DNA from: Lactarius indigo
Lineage: Eukaryota; Basidiomycota; Agaricomycetes; Russulales; Russulaceae
Assembly: GCA_025766275.1 (NCBI GenBank)
Contig: JAFKAC010000008.1
Span: 930,001-994,000, forward strand
Direction: 5' to 3'
Length of the DNA stretch: 64,000 nucleotides
Shown here: positions 37,990 to 52,540 of the stretch, in pieces
Layout: each line of letters begins with the position of its first letter
How positions within the stretch are numbered: the first letter of the stretch is position 1
The notes under the pieces: generated by a model
Databases searched by the model: none
What the model was told of the DNA's origin: nothing
The model's input: the letters and a program-made list of their open reading frames with translations, nothing else
Position numbers and translations under genes: made by a program

Positions 37990-38374
37990 CGTTGCAAACC
38001 TGTATGAAGATCGGCGGTGAGTGTCGAGGCCGAGACAACTGGCCTCATGAGGGCAAACGAAGGCGCGGTCAATACACGGACCTGTGATGACAGAGTCAAC
38101 TTAAAGGCCGAGATGACTTGGCTTAGTAGCGTAGAAGTTGCTGAGATATTCTGTTTCCACCCTTTGCCCTTGAGCTTGATCGATCTTGATCTCGAACAGA
38201 TGCCACTGTAATTACATCAGCTACCGTTTTACGACTGTCACATGTCACGGGTCACGGGTCACCAGTCACCGGTGAACCACGACCCAGTGGCGGTGAAGCA
38301 GGTCCGGGCGGCCATACCAAACTGCACTCCGACACACCCTGGTTCACCCACTATCTGTCGCTACCTTTCTTCAC
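37990..38374. other. Upstream flank of F-box copy 2
   Basis: The first about 180 bp are similar to the upstream flanks of F-box copies 1 and 3. A short repetitive stretch with gtcacgg units lies at about 38246-38268. No exon is seen. Confidence 0.5.
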
Positions 38375-38865
38375 CGGTAGTGGTAAAGGGACAGTTGCAC
38401 AGATTCTTGTGGAGGGAGTTAGAACTTTGTCAAGCGTCGTCTTTGGCTACATCGGAAAGGTTCGCATGTACACATCGCGGGTTCTTCTGCTTGCACTGGT
38501 CGACTTGTGTCACACCGTATAAGGTTGCGATTGGCAGCTGACTTTCACACCTCACCCGAGAAACCGTGCCCAAGTTGGTGCCCTTACTCTCGAAGCTCGT
38601 AGCCAAGACCAATTTCCATCCAAACTTGGCGCTGATCCAGCCTCTGGGGTTTGCAAGTATTGCAGAAGGATTCCAGTCACGAACGGGGGAAGGTATGATG
38701 CACGTCTCTCTTGTATGCCCTACGTCTCACTAACGTGACCATATATCAGTGTACAGGAGCTGATATACCGAATTGTCTATCCTAACCTCTAGGAGAAAAG
38801 GTAGTTCATCGGCAGTGCGAGGAAGTAGAGCGTGTGCTTCGTGTCACAGGTGCTCGATTTGTGCG
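38375..38865 (+). pseudogene. Broken 3' copy of the MDR gene
   Basis: This segment matches the last 470 bp or so of the MDR gene at 28288-29612, in the same orientation. Recognisable pieces are TVAQI, VEGVRTLSSVVF and IGK before a GT donor. An exon-like part follows with similarity to the fourth MDR exon, then the last exon remnant near 38757-38790. Insertions, deletions and stops break every frame, and the 5' half of the gene is absent. It lies just before F-box copy 3, as the intact MDR gene lies just before F-box copy 1. Confidence 0.85.
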
Positions 38866-39713
38866 GTTCAACTACCACAGCCGCGTTTTTATATGAAGAT
38901 AAGTTCTGCCTGTGAAATTTGTAAGCGGACGGTACAGTTTTGAGTCACAACGACGGGGCGAATGCACGTATGCACGAATTTGGTTACTGAGTTTGACCTA
39001 CTGAGTTTTCTTGGAATTTCCTCGAAGGTCCGGGCCCGGACTACAAAACCAAGAGACTGCCTGTCCGTATCTGTACCCTTGCAGATGACACTAGATGACC
39101 CATACAAGCGCCGCAACAGAGAGAACAAAATAAGGTATATAGCTCTGATCGCGCTGTTTTGGTCTACCAAGTGAGCAGGAACTGCAGCGTCAGTCAACGG
39201 CATAAGTACACATTAGAACGTCCTATTTGGCAACCGGATAGTTGGCATGAGGATGAATACGCGCTGACGAGTGACTCTCAGCCAAGAGCTGACTAGAAGG
39301 GAGGAACCGATCAGAGAGGATAGAAAATGACTGGATGACGTGGATGACCCCAGGCGACCTGGGTATATGTCCCTCGATGAGCTGGTCTTCCGTTGAGCCC
39401 GTTCGGAGGCATGTCTCCTCTCAGGGATACCTTCACTTTTATTGGCACACTACTCACAAAGTCATAGACACCATAAATCGGTATCCCTTCTCTCCAGCTC
39501 CAGGACCGAAGCACCACGACCCAAAGTGGAAAGTCCATTACTAAATCGGTGCAAATGTAATGCCTATTGTTTTGTACGTAGCCTAGACCAAATCGATTTC
39601 CATTTGTTTCTTTTGTTCGTACATGTGTATGTCGTCTCCTAATTGCTATAGTGGAGTTGGTTCGGCACATTGTATCAGATCATAAGAGAGTAAGAAACCA
39701 ACAGGGTATTCTC
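38866..39713. other. Intergenic; left flank of F-box duplication unit 3
   Basis: No gene is seen. From about 39430 the sequence resembles 36350-36636 and 29940-30235, with shared text around agtcatagacacc and taattgctata. Confidence 0.55.
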
Positions 39714-41090
39714 CTATTCATCGATATCAGATTCAAGATCTTCTGGCAACCCGCTGACGAAGGTCACAGGGCGACCAACATTCCGGCGAGCGGCGACAAA
39801 TTCTTTCACAGATGCCACTGACTGGGACACCAGGCAAAATAACTCAAGGGCTGGCAGCACTTCGGCGGTCCTCTCCTCGGTGACGTGTTTGAGTACAAGA
39901 CCAACCCAATGCGAAATCTCGAGCCATCAGATACCGTCCCCTGTCTCACTATACTCCGGGGATCCCGAACTGATGACGAGGCGGTCCACGGTCCGCATTG
40001 GAGAAATAGTAGAAATTTGGCTGAGTACCTGAGTTTTCGCATCCTCCTGGATGCTAAGTTTCAAAAAGGACGGTCCCTCAACAAAATTGATGATAAGAAG
40101 GCGGGGCTGAAAGTCAAGGTCCGCACGTCTAAACTGGGATGGCTTGGGTTTTTCTGAACGATCGATGAACTTGCGTAGCTGGGGAATTGAAAAATCAAAG
40201 TCTTCATCCTTGAAGATGTGTCCCATTTCTAACCAGTCGAGCCGAGGGGCGTCGATCTGTGCCACAAAACCCTCCGAGTAGTTAAAAAGGCCGTCGAAAT
40301 TAAAGGTGGTGAGAGCAGGAAGGGCAGACCGTGTGACGGGATGTCGGCGTATTTGATCAGGGTAGGAAGCCCCCCACTGGAACTCAAGGGTGGGATATTT
40401 TAGCTTGGACAATGCAGCCAGACTCGTAGCCATCACTTCTGGTGAAACGTAACCGGTTCCGGGTATTGCACGAAGTTCGACTTCAACGAGGTCTCGAGCT
40501 GACAAAAAAAGTGTTGGTGCCACTGGAAAAGGAATGCCAAGTGGATATTCTGTAAACCGCGGGGTACATGCGCCCAAGAATGCATCAGGAAGGACCGGTG
40601 GCTCTTCTGGGGGTCCAAGCCAAGGACGTGCCAACACCAACATCGCCGGAAATGGCCCCCGATCCGATGAGAGCGAAGAGTGCGTCAACGCCGGAAACGG
40701 TCCCTGCATCACTGTACCCCAACTTTCTTTCTCAACAGTGAGCAGGATACATGAAGCTCGACCCTGCATACGCGACCGGAGTGCTCTAGTGCTGCAAGGA
40801 GGCTATCTTCATCACTGTCCTCGACTCTGAAAGGGCTAGCAAAGTGAATAACTACGGGATGGGCTGGAAGGTGAGCTAGATTTTTCCTGACAGGTGTCCC
40901 TTGTGTGCAGAGGAGTTCCAGATTGAGACGTCGTGATGACGCAAATATGATGTCTCTCCACCGTTCGGCTCACATGTGCGAGTCTGTGCCATTTCCAAGG
41001 GATGCACCCCGGGGCAGTGGCTTCGGCTTCATCCATTCGAAAAAGTTCAAATATTTCTAGAAGGATATTGCCTGGGAGAAAGTTGATCAT
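39714..41090 (-). pseudogene. F-box protein copy 3, frame-broken
   Basis: The start at 41090 gives MINFLPGNILLEIFELFRMD and WKWHRLAHVSRT, the F-box. The frame is then lost near 40960-40980. A second frame (about 40769-39927) carries most of the C-terminal part, with VLPDAFLGACTPRF, DLVEVELRAIPGTGYVSPEV and GFVAQIDAPRLDWLEMG. It also contains a local insertion near 40590-40640 not found in copy 2. The last part is broken again. Overall order is the same as in the intact copy at 36637-37989. Confidence 0.8.
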
Positions 41091-41726
41091 TGTTGTGGGT
41101 CTGTACAAAGATTAATGACGAGGGCCAAGTCAATTAATCTGTCATTACTGCGAACAAAGGCACGGTCAATAGACGCACATGTGAGGGTTCATTGAATGAA
41201 TCAACTTGAAAGCTGTAACGAAACGGTGGGTGATCTTAAAGTCCCTACGGATTGTAATACTGCTGGGTGCCGCTCTACTTGTTGGGTTAGCAGCGTAGCT
41301 AGTACGAACCAAGTACGGCGTTGCCACCTGGCAAGTGTGCAGTATGGGCAGATGTGATTATATCAGCAGGCTGAGTACGAAACATCATGATGTTACTAAA
41401 TCTACACCTTTGGTTGTCGGGGTTCTGGAGGAAGGCAGGCAGATGTAACGTTGGCCTACAGTAAGCACCAGAAGTAGCTGCCAGAAGAGATGAAACGGCC
41501 ACGCAGAAGTGCAATGCAACTGACGCACGGCACAGAGAGGATACCATGAAAACGTCTCTCTGAACCTTTGGCCGTCGGCGACTTCAGTGCGCACCTGAAT
41601 CCTAATCGAGCGCTGTGTTCATTCATGCGTAGGCGAGCCGTACATTACAAGAGAAGTCTATTCATTTTTGAGTAGTCACAAAATGCAATCACCACAAACG
41701 TATCGATCCAACCGTTCAGCGTCCCA
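41091..41726. other. Upstream flank of F-box copy 3 and 3' region of CDC48
   Basis: The left about 250 bp resemble the upstream flanks of the other F-box copies. The right part is the 3' flank of CDC48. No exon is seen. Confidence 0.5.
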
Positions 41727-44649
<2,923 letters not shown>

Positions 44650-44811
44650 GGAGAAGCGATGAAAAGATCAGAAAAGCAAAGGCGAAGTCGTCGCACGAGT
44701 TGACTTTATAGTCGGTGGACAAAGGGGGACGCGCGGCCCTGAGTACGGGCGTCGTTTATTGACCGTGAGAATTATGGTACGTGTAACTGGGATGTTCTCG
44801 ACTGTTCTTCG

Positions 44812-45671
44812 TTACATCTCCTCGTCTGCGAACGGGTCCTCCACCGGATAATCTCCCACTCTTACCTTGTCCGGCCGCACAAATACACCGAATTTGGGCG
44901 CGCATGTAAAGTATCGCTTCCCCTCAACCGACCCGTCATTCTTTCCCATCGGTTCATCGTACTCGACGCCAACCCACACTCCCCCTGCACCTCCAAAGTC
45001 TGTTGGACCAACAAAGCGCACAGTACCACGCTTGTGTAAACCCGGTTCGGTGGACTCAACCTCGCATCGTGACCCGATCGGGATGTTGACATCGATAGTG
45101 GGAGGGGGAGTCGGCTCGGCCTTCTCTGCGAAGCGACCCACCTTGTGACGTTGCTTGTAGGCGAGGACAGAGTCTATGTGGACCGACATTTAGACATTTG
45201 ATGCGGTGCATTTTAGTGGCACACCTTGTCGAACTGCATATTGTTCGTCAGAAAGCTCAAACTTTTCAACCCCGCTGAGATCTGTTAGTTGACCAGTAAA
45301 AGTCGCCGATGGATTGGTGTCCACTACCTAGATATAAGATTAGCCTCCTGCAAAGCCCTAACACTGTGCTCTCACTTTAAGAACCTGAAAATCGGCGGGA
45401 CTATAGAAACCAAGTGGTCGTTGATCGTTATCAAGAACTCTGGTGGGTTGGATGTCTGCATCATCGTTGTAGATCGCCAACTGCTGATTTCCAACGGGGA
45501 TACCGGTGATATGCTCGAGTTTACCCTGCAAAAAAGGACATCAGACACCCAGCATCTGCACTTCACGATCATATCCAAGACCTTCAGCTGGGAGATAGGG
45601 AGTTGAAGGTCAAAGCGACGCTCTGACCGAGTGTCGAGGGACGAGACGAAAAGAGTGACCAGACTCGACAT
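44812..45671 (-). CDS. Tubulin-folding cofactor B (CAP-Gly protein)
   Basis: This cytosolic chaperone helps fold alpha-tubulin with cofactor E. The start at 45671 gives [20 protein letters not shown], the ubiquitin-like domain, which continues in the next exon as [21 protein letters not shown] linker exon contains [16 protein letters not shown]. The C-terminal CAP-Gly domain shows [36 protein letters not shown] and [20 protein letters not shown]. The protein ends EDPFADEEM, the acidic C-terminus typical of the family. Introns are 50-65 nt. I see no break. Confidence 0.93.
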
Positions 45672-46166
45672 GGTTTGTAAGGGCGAGTTCGGCCACGCCG
45701 TCAGTCCGGGTGCACGCTTCTACAAGCGAGAGGTGACGTCATTGAAAACACAGGCAGCACTCTTGCTGGACTCCTGGACTCCAAAAGTCTCGTCACCTGT
45801 CCGTGGCCAGGAAAGCCCTAGTTTTCAACAACTTGTTCGTGGCGACGAGCCCGGTTATCACGGCGAACCAGATTGACTGATGAGATGGAGCATATTCGAC
45901 TTGGGGATGTAGTCATTTTATTGACCCCACAAACTTTACCGTTTGTCCGTAGTCCGAAGTATACTTTACATTGGCTGAGGGGCCTAAGGAATATCGTATA
46001 GCGTGCCAAGCGTCCTCACGGCTAACGCGTAGCCGGGTCTGTGATTTGCGTATCCCTACCGGAAGGCCGCCCGGCCACACACGGGAGATTCGGTGCGATC
46101 CACTGTACCCAATACCATTGCGCCTGCAAAAACCGCCACTACCATAGCCGCTACAACCACTCACTC
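45672..46166. promoter_or_regulatory. Divergent intergenic region, cofactor B / DGAT2
   Basis: This 495-bp stretch separates the start codons of cofactor B (-) and DGAT2 (+). It must hold both promoters. I recognise no specific motif. Confidence 0.45.
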
Positions 46167-47959
46167 ATGGAGGAGCGCCCAGTCTTCACCAATTCCACGC
46201 TCTCCGCTTCCTTGCTCAAAGACCGCCTCTCGAAGCTGTCAGTGACGCCCTTAAGACCCGTGGCTGCGCTTCAAGCACGTGTGGAGTGCGCCCATTCCTC
46301 ACGTCATTCATTTCCTACAGGCGCTCACCTAAATCAAATAATCCTCGCGTAGTTTCGTCCCAGCGAGCATTCCTCGAGTGCGCAGGCTGCAGACAGTCGT
46401 AGTGGCGATATGGACCAGCATGATACCGATTTGTTTTTCATTCACGCTTTTCCTCCTGTACGTGCACTTTTCTACCTTCACCGTGAAGATCGATCGCTGT
46501 TGACATTTGGCGGTGGCGGTGGTGGCGTTGCACAGCTCTTACCCGCCCTTGTGGCCTTTTGTGATCATTTACATGATATGGATCCATATCGATTCGGCGC
46601 CTGAGCGTGGAGGGCGAGTGTCACCGTGGTTCCGAAGCGTTCGCTTTTGGAAAATTTTCGCTGAGTACTATCCTGCATCGTATATTCTTTCACCCTTCAT
46701 CTAGTTCATTGAGCCTGATCTCCCTCCTTTGAATTAAGGTATAAGAAGGTAAATACAGCATTTGCGATCACTTGTATGCAGCTTGAGCGTTTTTTCAGGA
46801 GTGCGATCTCCCGGCAGATAGGCCATACGTATTTGGTTATCACCCTCATGGTCTGTCTTCGTCTCTATGACGTACGTATTTTCTTGCTGATTATGCGTCT
46901 GTCTCTGTCGCCAGGCATAATCAGCATGTAGGCACCTTGGTTCCATTAACTCAATTTTGTCAAGCTGACTCCGCGAAGGGGTGCAATGTGCAACTTTGCC
47001 AGCGACTCGACCAGCTTTTCAAGCGGCTTCCCTGGCGTGCGCCCGCACCTCCTCACGCTAACGTCCAATTTTACGATCCCCTTCTATCGCGAGATCCTAC
47101 TCTTCTTGGGTGTGTGCTCTGTGTCAAAGCGATCCTGTGAAAGGATACTGCGAAAAGGGAACGGCTCGGCGATCACGATTGTCGTCGGTGGTGCAGCGGA
47201 AAGTTTGAGCGCACACCCGGGAACAGCGGACTTGACGCTAAGGAGAAGGTGCGCTCGGTGCTTGCTTGGTACCCGTCTACACAAAGCAGACTGATGTGTT
47301 CTCAGATTGGGGTTCATCAAGCTTGCAATTCGGGAAGGGTGCGTCCAAGCAAGCTGCGCGCCTATTCCGTGCCAATGTTGACTTACGTAGCGCGGATCTC
47401 GTACCGGTGTTTTCGTTTGGCGAGAACGATGTGCGTCCACAGCCCAGCCACTGACTTTGGTATACCTGAAACAGAGAAATATTAGATCTACCAGCAAATG
47501 CCAAACGAAAAGGGCACGACCTTATACAAGATCCAGAAAAAATTCCAAAATGTTTTTGGTTTCACACTCCCGTTATTTCATGGCCGCGGAATACTCAATT
47601 GCGAGTCATCGAAGCTATCTCACCGCGCCCCATCGATCTGACACCATTGCAGATAATTGGGGCTTACTTCCCTACCGTAGGCGAATCATCGCCGTTAGTA
47701 AGTCTCGATGCTTTGTGTCAAAGAATGGGTGCTGATGTCAGCTGATAGTCGGTCGCCCAGTCCATGTCAAAAAGACGAACAGCCCGACTGTTGAACAGAT
47801 CAGGGAAGTGCAAGAGGCGTATATAGCGGAGCTTATGCGGTGAGTGACGTGGTCTTTCTCATTGAAGGATCCTGATCGCATGCTTCTCAAAGGATCTGGA
47901 ACACGTACAAGGATGAATTTGCACGCACGCGGCGCAGGGAGCTGAGCATCATCGATTGA
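46167..47959 (+). CDS. Diacylglycerol O-acyltransferase, DGAT2 type, with microexon
   Basis: This ER/lipid-droplet enzyme transfers an acyl group from acyl-CoA to diacylglycerol to make triacylglycerol. The start at 46167 gives MEERPVFTNSTLSASLLKDR. The second exon (from about 46351) gives VRRLQTVVVAIWTSMIPICF, a membrane segment, and the next WPFVIIYMIWIHIDSAPERG. The catalytic motif is YVFGYHPHG. Later parts read PFYREILLFLGVCSVSKRSC, IVVGGAAESLSAHPGTADLT, LVPVFSFGEND and the C-terminal RIWNTYKDEFARTRRRELSI. An exon of only 10 nt (46739-46748) joins PASYKKECDLPADRPY. The intron 47601-47652 starts with GC (gcgagt). The end of exon 1 is not fully resolved. Confidence 0.92.
46739..46748 (+). 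other. 10-nt microexon of DGAT2
   Basis: The exon GTATAAGAAG lies between a ttaag acceptor and a gtaaat donor. Joined to GCATC and GAGTGC it codes the middle of YPASYKKECDLPADRPY. Flanking introns are 59 nt (46680-46738) and 50 nt (46749-46798). Without it the two exons join out of frame. Confidence 0.85.
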
Positions 47960-48177
47960 AGCGAGCCCCGCGTTGCGAAGACGAACGTGAGAAAATACGT
48001 ACGCTCCCTTTCCACAATCACCTCCAGTGGGGCTTAAGTTATTTTTCTCCTTGTCCTGGTCACTCCATTTTCCCACTCCAATCATTTGGCCACGTTGTAA
48101 TTGCTGTGGTAGAGTTAGCGTACTGTACGAACAAACAATAGGCGTGACGGCCAGCAAGAAAGTAAAATTTCTATCTT

Positions 48178-49151
48178 TTACTTCATGCGTGCGATGACGG
48201 GAGCCCAATTCTCCTCGCCAGGGTCACACTTGGCGAGCTTGTCGTAGTCGTACCACGTCAACACGCTCTTCAAATCTGCAACGACTGCGCGCTGCTCGTA
48301 GGAATAGGCCTTGGCAAAGAGCAAGAACTGAGTGCGCGAGTGCTTAGGATCAGGTTCCGGTGCAGGCTTGCTGGCAACCAGCAGCTGCTCTCATCAGTCC
48401 CGGAGCGGAAAAGCGAAGGGAAATGGGGCTCACGGTATCGGGGAAACGTACGGGTCGGCGGTATTTGACCTCCATAGACTTGAGAATGAAGGCTAATTCC
48501 CTGCGGCCTGAGAAGCGATTCCGCTCGGGTAGGCCCGTCGATATCGTGCCCCACGGACATTACCCAGCGTATGCGGCTAGATTCGAAGTAGCGAACTGCC
48601 AAAGCATAGGCGGGGTTAACCAGGTCAACAGGAATAGAAAAAACTGCGCACGGTAATTGACATTGTTGACGTGTCTAGGTAGAGGTAAAGAAAGGCGGTG
48701 AGCATGAGGGGTGGTGGGCCCAGGGGACCACCTACTGAAACGCATCGTGGTCTCCCCAAGATATATGCTGTTCCCAGAAGCTGGCAGGATCAAACCCACG
48801 ACCTACAAGGTATTTTCGGGCCTTCTTCCGCTGGGTATGTTGTAGGTTGCTCGTCTGGAGAGGCAGGTCCTTGGGAACCCTTTTCAATGTAGAACGGAGA
48901 CGTGGGATCACGGAAGGCCGCCTGTAGATGCTAGGAAAGTGTCAAGGGAGGAAATGAGGAAGAAGGGATGTTGACCTGCACGTATCGAGGATAGTCTCCT
49001 TTGGGGATAGAGGACAGTCTTCAGGGTTGACTTTGCCACCTTCCGAGTCGACAGCATACAGGGCCTTCTTGTGGATTACGGAATGGTGCGAAGGGATGAC
49101 TGACAAACCGGCGGGTATAGATTCCACGAGTTGAGTTACTTTCTCTCCCAA
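48178..49151 (-). CDS. Thioesterase of the 4HBT hot-dog family
   Basis: This is a hot-dog-fold acyl-CoA thioesterase-like protein, substrate unknown. The core reads FWEQHISWGDHDAFQ, then after an intron HVNNVNY and after a second intron RYFESSRIRWVMS, the family hallmark. Further on are LKSMEVKYRRPVRFPDT and the C-terminal WYDYDKLAKCDPGEENWAP, ending at 48178. An upstream exon reads FRDPTSPFYIEKGSQGPASP, and another (about 48985-49151) reads GGKVNPEDCPLSPKETILD. Two single-base breaks are needed: an extra base near 48484 between GISL and ILKS, and one at about 48804-48810 between PAEE and ARKYLVG. The true start codon is not found. Confidence 0.7.
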
Positions 49152-49299
49152 CCACTACAGTCCAGGAGACTTTTCTTTTATCTACCACACCTTCTACTAG
49201 CGGCCGGTTCGCTTTTTCTTTGTTCCACTCTTTTAGCTTTCGTTCTGCTTTCTGTTTTTCTCCTTTTTCTTGACTTGCTCGCTTGCCACCGGCTCAGTC

Positions 49300-51556
49300 A
49301 TGGTTGCGCTCTCGCCCAGCTTCACTTTCTTGGCTACGCTCTGTACCCTTATCGCCATCTCTATGGCTCCTCTCTCCGAAGCGGCAGTCTTGCAGCTGCG
49401 CGCATCACGCCCTCCCTCAATGGAGGTGACTTCGACCTTCGTCCACGCCCGCCCCAGAGCTGCTACTTCACACGATCACCATGCTTCGTCTACGAACTCT
49501 CGTGCGGATCTTCAAGAAGAGGACAAGATATATGCTCCTCTTCTTTCTATTCCGAAACCTACCGATGTTCCCCTGAAGAACAGGACAGACTCGAATGGAG
49601 GCCCTGGTAGCTTGAGCAGTAAAAGCGATCGCAAATCGCCATCTGACGGCAACCTCCATGGAGAAGGTGACTCGGAAGGTGACGAAGACAAGCATGTTTC
49701 ACATGGTGATCAAGGTTCAGTTTCTAAGAAAGAAAAGACGAAGGATATGGTAGGGTGTTTCTCAGTCTCTACGCGCACCGCTCTCATTATTTGAACAGGG
49801 TCGTCGCTGGTACCTACAGCGTCCGATGAAACAACTCAAGGACTTACTCGGTGACAAAATATTGGGTGGTAAGCAGAACATGCAAACCAGACAGTTGTCA
49901 TCATTTGCAGACGGTTTGTCGTACAGATAATCACGTTCATTATGTCCGCACGCCAGACCATGATCAGCCATCACCATCACCACCACCATCATCACCATGG
50001 TCGTCGTCGCAGCCGGATGAACTGGACACGCGAATACAAACACGTCGTCTCTGGGGACAACGAGCGCGTCATTTATTCCCGCGCACCTCACCACCACCAC
50101 AGTTACTCACGAGAAGGTTATCGTTTCTGGGAACCACGACCATGTCCGTGTCGAACGTTCACCACACCACGACCATGACCGCCATCACTACGACGGACAC
50201 GAGAAAGTGATTGTTTCGGGTGATAATGACCACGTCCACGTGCACCGGTCCGTATTCATTGCTGGGGAGCAGGGCCAATCGTACATAGTGCCCCATGTTG
50301 CAAAGCGCGCCTCTGCCCAAAAGCCGTTCGGTCTACCATCACTTAGCAAGCGGAATGGTGACATAGATGGAGCTCCTGGGCGCATAGATATAATGGTACG
50401 TGGGGTTGTTGACGGGATATGACTTCCAACTTAGTCTAAATTTCTTGCAGAGCCCCATCGCTGATTCCACTGATGGAAAGCGTATCGCCTCCCTTGTTCT
50501 CGCGTCGGCATCGTCCAATTCTACATCAGCTACGTCAGACGACCCCACCACCTACAACTCGGAATTTGTTCTCAACGCTTCGGAGACGGAAAGTACCCAG
50601 ATGTACCTCCTTCCGGCGCCCGACTCGTCCACCGCCCAATCCACCTCCATGCTCGCCTCCGATGAGATGAAAGTGACGATTCGATTGGCAATGTTTGATA
50701 GGGCCTCAGCGAGCATCTCTCCGTTCTGTGCTACCTTCGACCCCAACCCACCTGCGCCAGGGCCGCTTACAGCACAGGAGTGCGCCGACGATCCAGTTGG
50801 CGAACATCGGAGTCAGTTGTTCGCATTCAACCAGGCTACTGGAGTCGTGAGGCCGATGTGGTTCGATGAGCAAAGCGAATGGACTTGAACCAGAGAAAGG
50901 TGATTGTTCTGGCGATGCACCTCTGACCCCTCAAGATGCATCCCTGGTGGGTGCGACCGAGGCGTCCGCCAATAACGTGACCTCGTCTCCGAGTACTGCT
51001 CCGACCACAACAGGCAACACGACAGTTCTCTCAGCGGATACTCCCCAGGTAGTTCCCTCAAACTCGTCTGGAAGTGGCATCTCGGGTGTACAGAAAGTGG
51101 CCTTGGTCTTCGTGGCTGCCGATCCAGAGATACTGGATACTCCAGCGGTTCTTGCGAATACAACGACTAGTTCCATTTTGGCGACTTCAACCGGAGTAGG
51201 GGCTAGCGACAACGCCGTTTCCACGGCGAGTGGTTCTTTTGCGACTATGGTGGCAAGCTCATCTTCTGGCTCTCTGGCTGCTACTTCTCCGACTGTGGCG
51301 TCTGCTTCAGGCTTCGAGTTCTGTATCGGCCTCGGCGCCTCCTTCTACTGCCTCTGACGCGGCGATCTCTGCGCCAGTCTCAACTGACGCGCCCAGATCT
51401 GTTCCTCCCTCAGCAGCGACGGTCTCTGGATCGAATTCGGCTCCCACGACTGTGCTTGGGGTGCAAGTTGTTCCTACGACGGAAGGTAATGCTCCTTCGA
51501 CGTCGAACACGGGCATGACACCTGTCATGACGCCAGTCAGCACGCAAGCCCTATGA
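49300..51556 (+). CDS. Secreted His-rich then Ser/Thr-rich protein
   Basis: The start at 49300 gives a signal peptide (MVALSPSFTFLATLCTLIAI, then APLSEAAVL). A charged Ser/Asp-rich part follows. The next section (about 49940-50260) is very His-rich, with a run of about ten His codons and a repeat whose copies read HEKVIVSGNHDHVRVERS and HEKVIVSGDNDHVHVHRS. A conserved-looking core runs to about 50880 with VPHVAKRASAQKPFGLPSLS and DEMKVTIRLAMFDRASAS, and the C-terminal third is a Ser/Thr/Ala-rich, likely O-glycosylated stalk. I do not recognise the family. The His-rich part could bind metal ions. Frame breaks are seen near 49972, 50101, 50850-50880 and 51312. Confidence 0.65.
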
Positions 51557-52540
51557 GTGGATGTTCAAACCCAACTCGCAATCGTAAGAAGCAAGTGACA
51601 ATTGCGGTCTCTTCCATCGCCTCGGTGTGAGGCCTCCTTCTCTTGTTTGGCGTGTCTAGGACATTCTGGCTCGTCTCGGTTAGGTCCGACTGCATGTCAT
51701 GTGTGCAGGGTTAAGATGTCATATCAATGTGTATATTTCTTCCTTCTATTCTCGAACGTGAACAGTGTCTTCTGAAAGACACATTTCTCGGCTACATCTT
51801 GCTTCGGACCCTGGAGGTAAATTCTTAGAACATAAGTACTTGACTCGATTCAATTCAGCATCGCCGCGATCGATTTCGCTAAGTCAGCCCCCACTTGTAA
51901 TACGTGATTGGACATGTTAGGTAGTGAACGACGCCGCGGATAATATGGGGATGGTAAGATCTTCCTTATTTGGATCAGCATTGATGGTAAGATCAGCACC
52001 CTCTTAGATCAGCAACTTGGGTGCTGGTTGGCGAAATGCGAATTCGGGCAGGTTGCGTCCTCGTTGCACAACCTGTGAGGTTCACACGTCAGGACCCCAA
52101 CAGACTGTAACCGTAAAGGTAAGAATTTATGCCCATTTGTTAGCTACTGGGGATGATAAACGAGGAGCATCGCACTCGGATGTCCGATGTTTATGACGAG
52201 ACGATGAGGGGATACCATGAAGAGCTGGTTTGATCAATTGAACTGTGTGAGATGTTACGGCGTTCCGGGGTCCCCAGGGCGGTTGATCCATGTACGCAGC
52301 CACGCCGCAGCTGTTCTGCGGACCACGGGCGCCTGTCGATATACAATCTAAGCGGGCATGGTAATTCTGTCCCTCCAACGGTCTTGACTCCAAACCGCAC
52401 TTTATATCCGGGAGCCCGACTTGTACTACCCTCCTCCACCTCTCCACTCCCAATCTCTGTATTCAATCCATCTGTTTCTGTACCCAAAGGATACCTCTCT
52501 GTGCTCTCTCTACTAACACTCTGTTGTACAACAATATACC
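51557..52540. other. Intergenic region, about 1 kb
   Basis: No exon is seen between the secreted protein and the Argonaute. The right part is the Argonaute promoter, with a T/C-rich stretch at about 52420-52510. Confidence 0.5.

Noticed and set aside
48770..48860. tRNA- or SINE-like piece on the minus strand, with a B-box-like GGTTTGATCC
   Set aside because: The arms do not pair as a tRNA, and the same bases read as coding sequence of the thioesterase (VGRGFDPASFWEQH).
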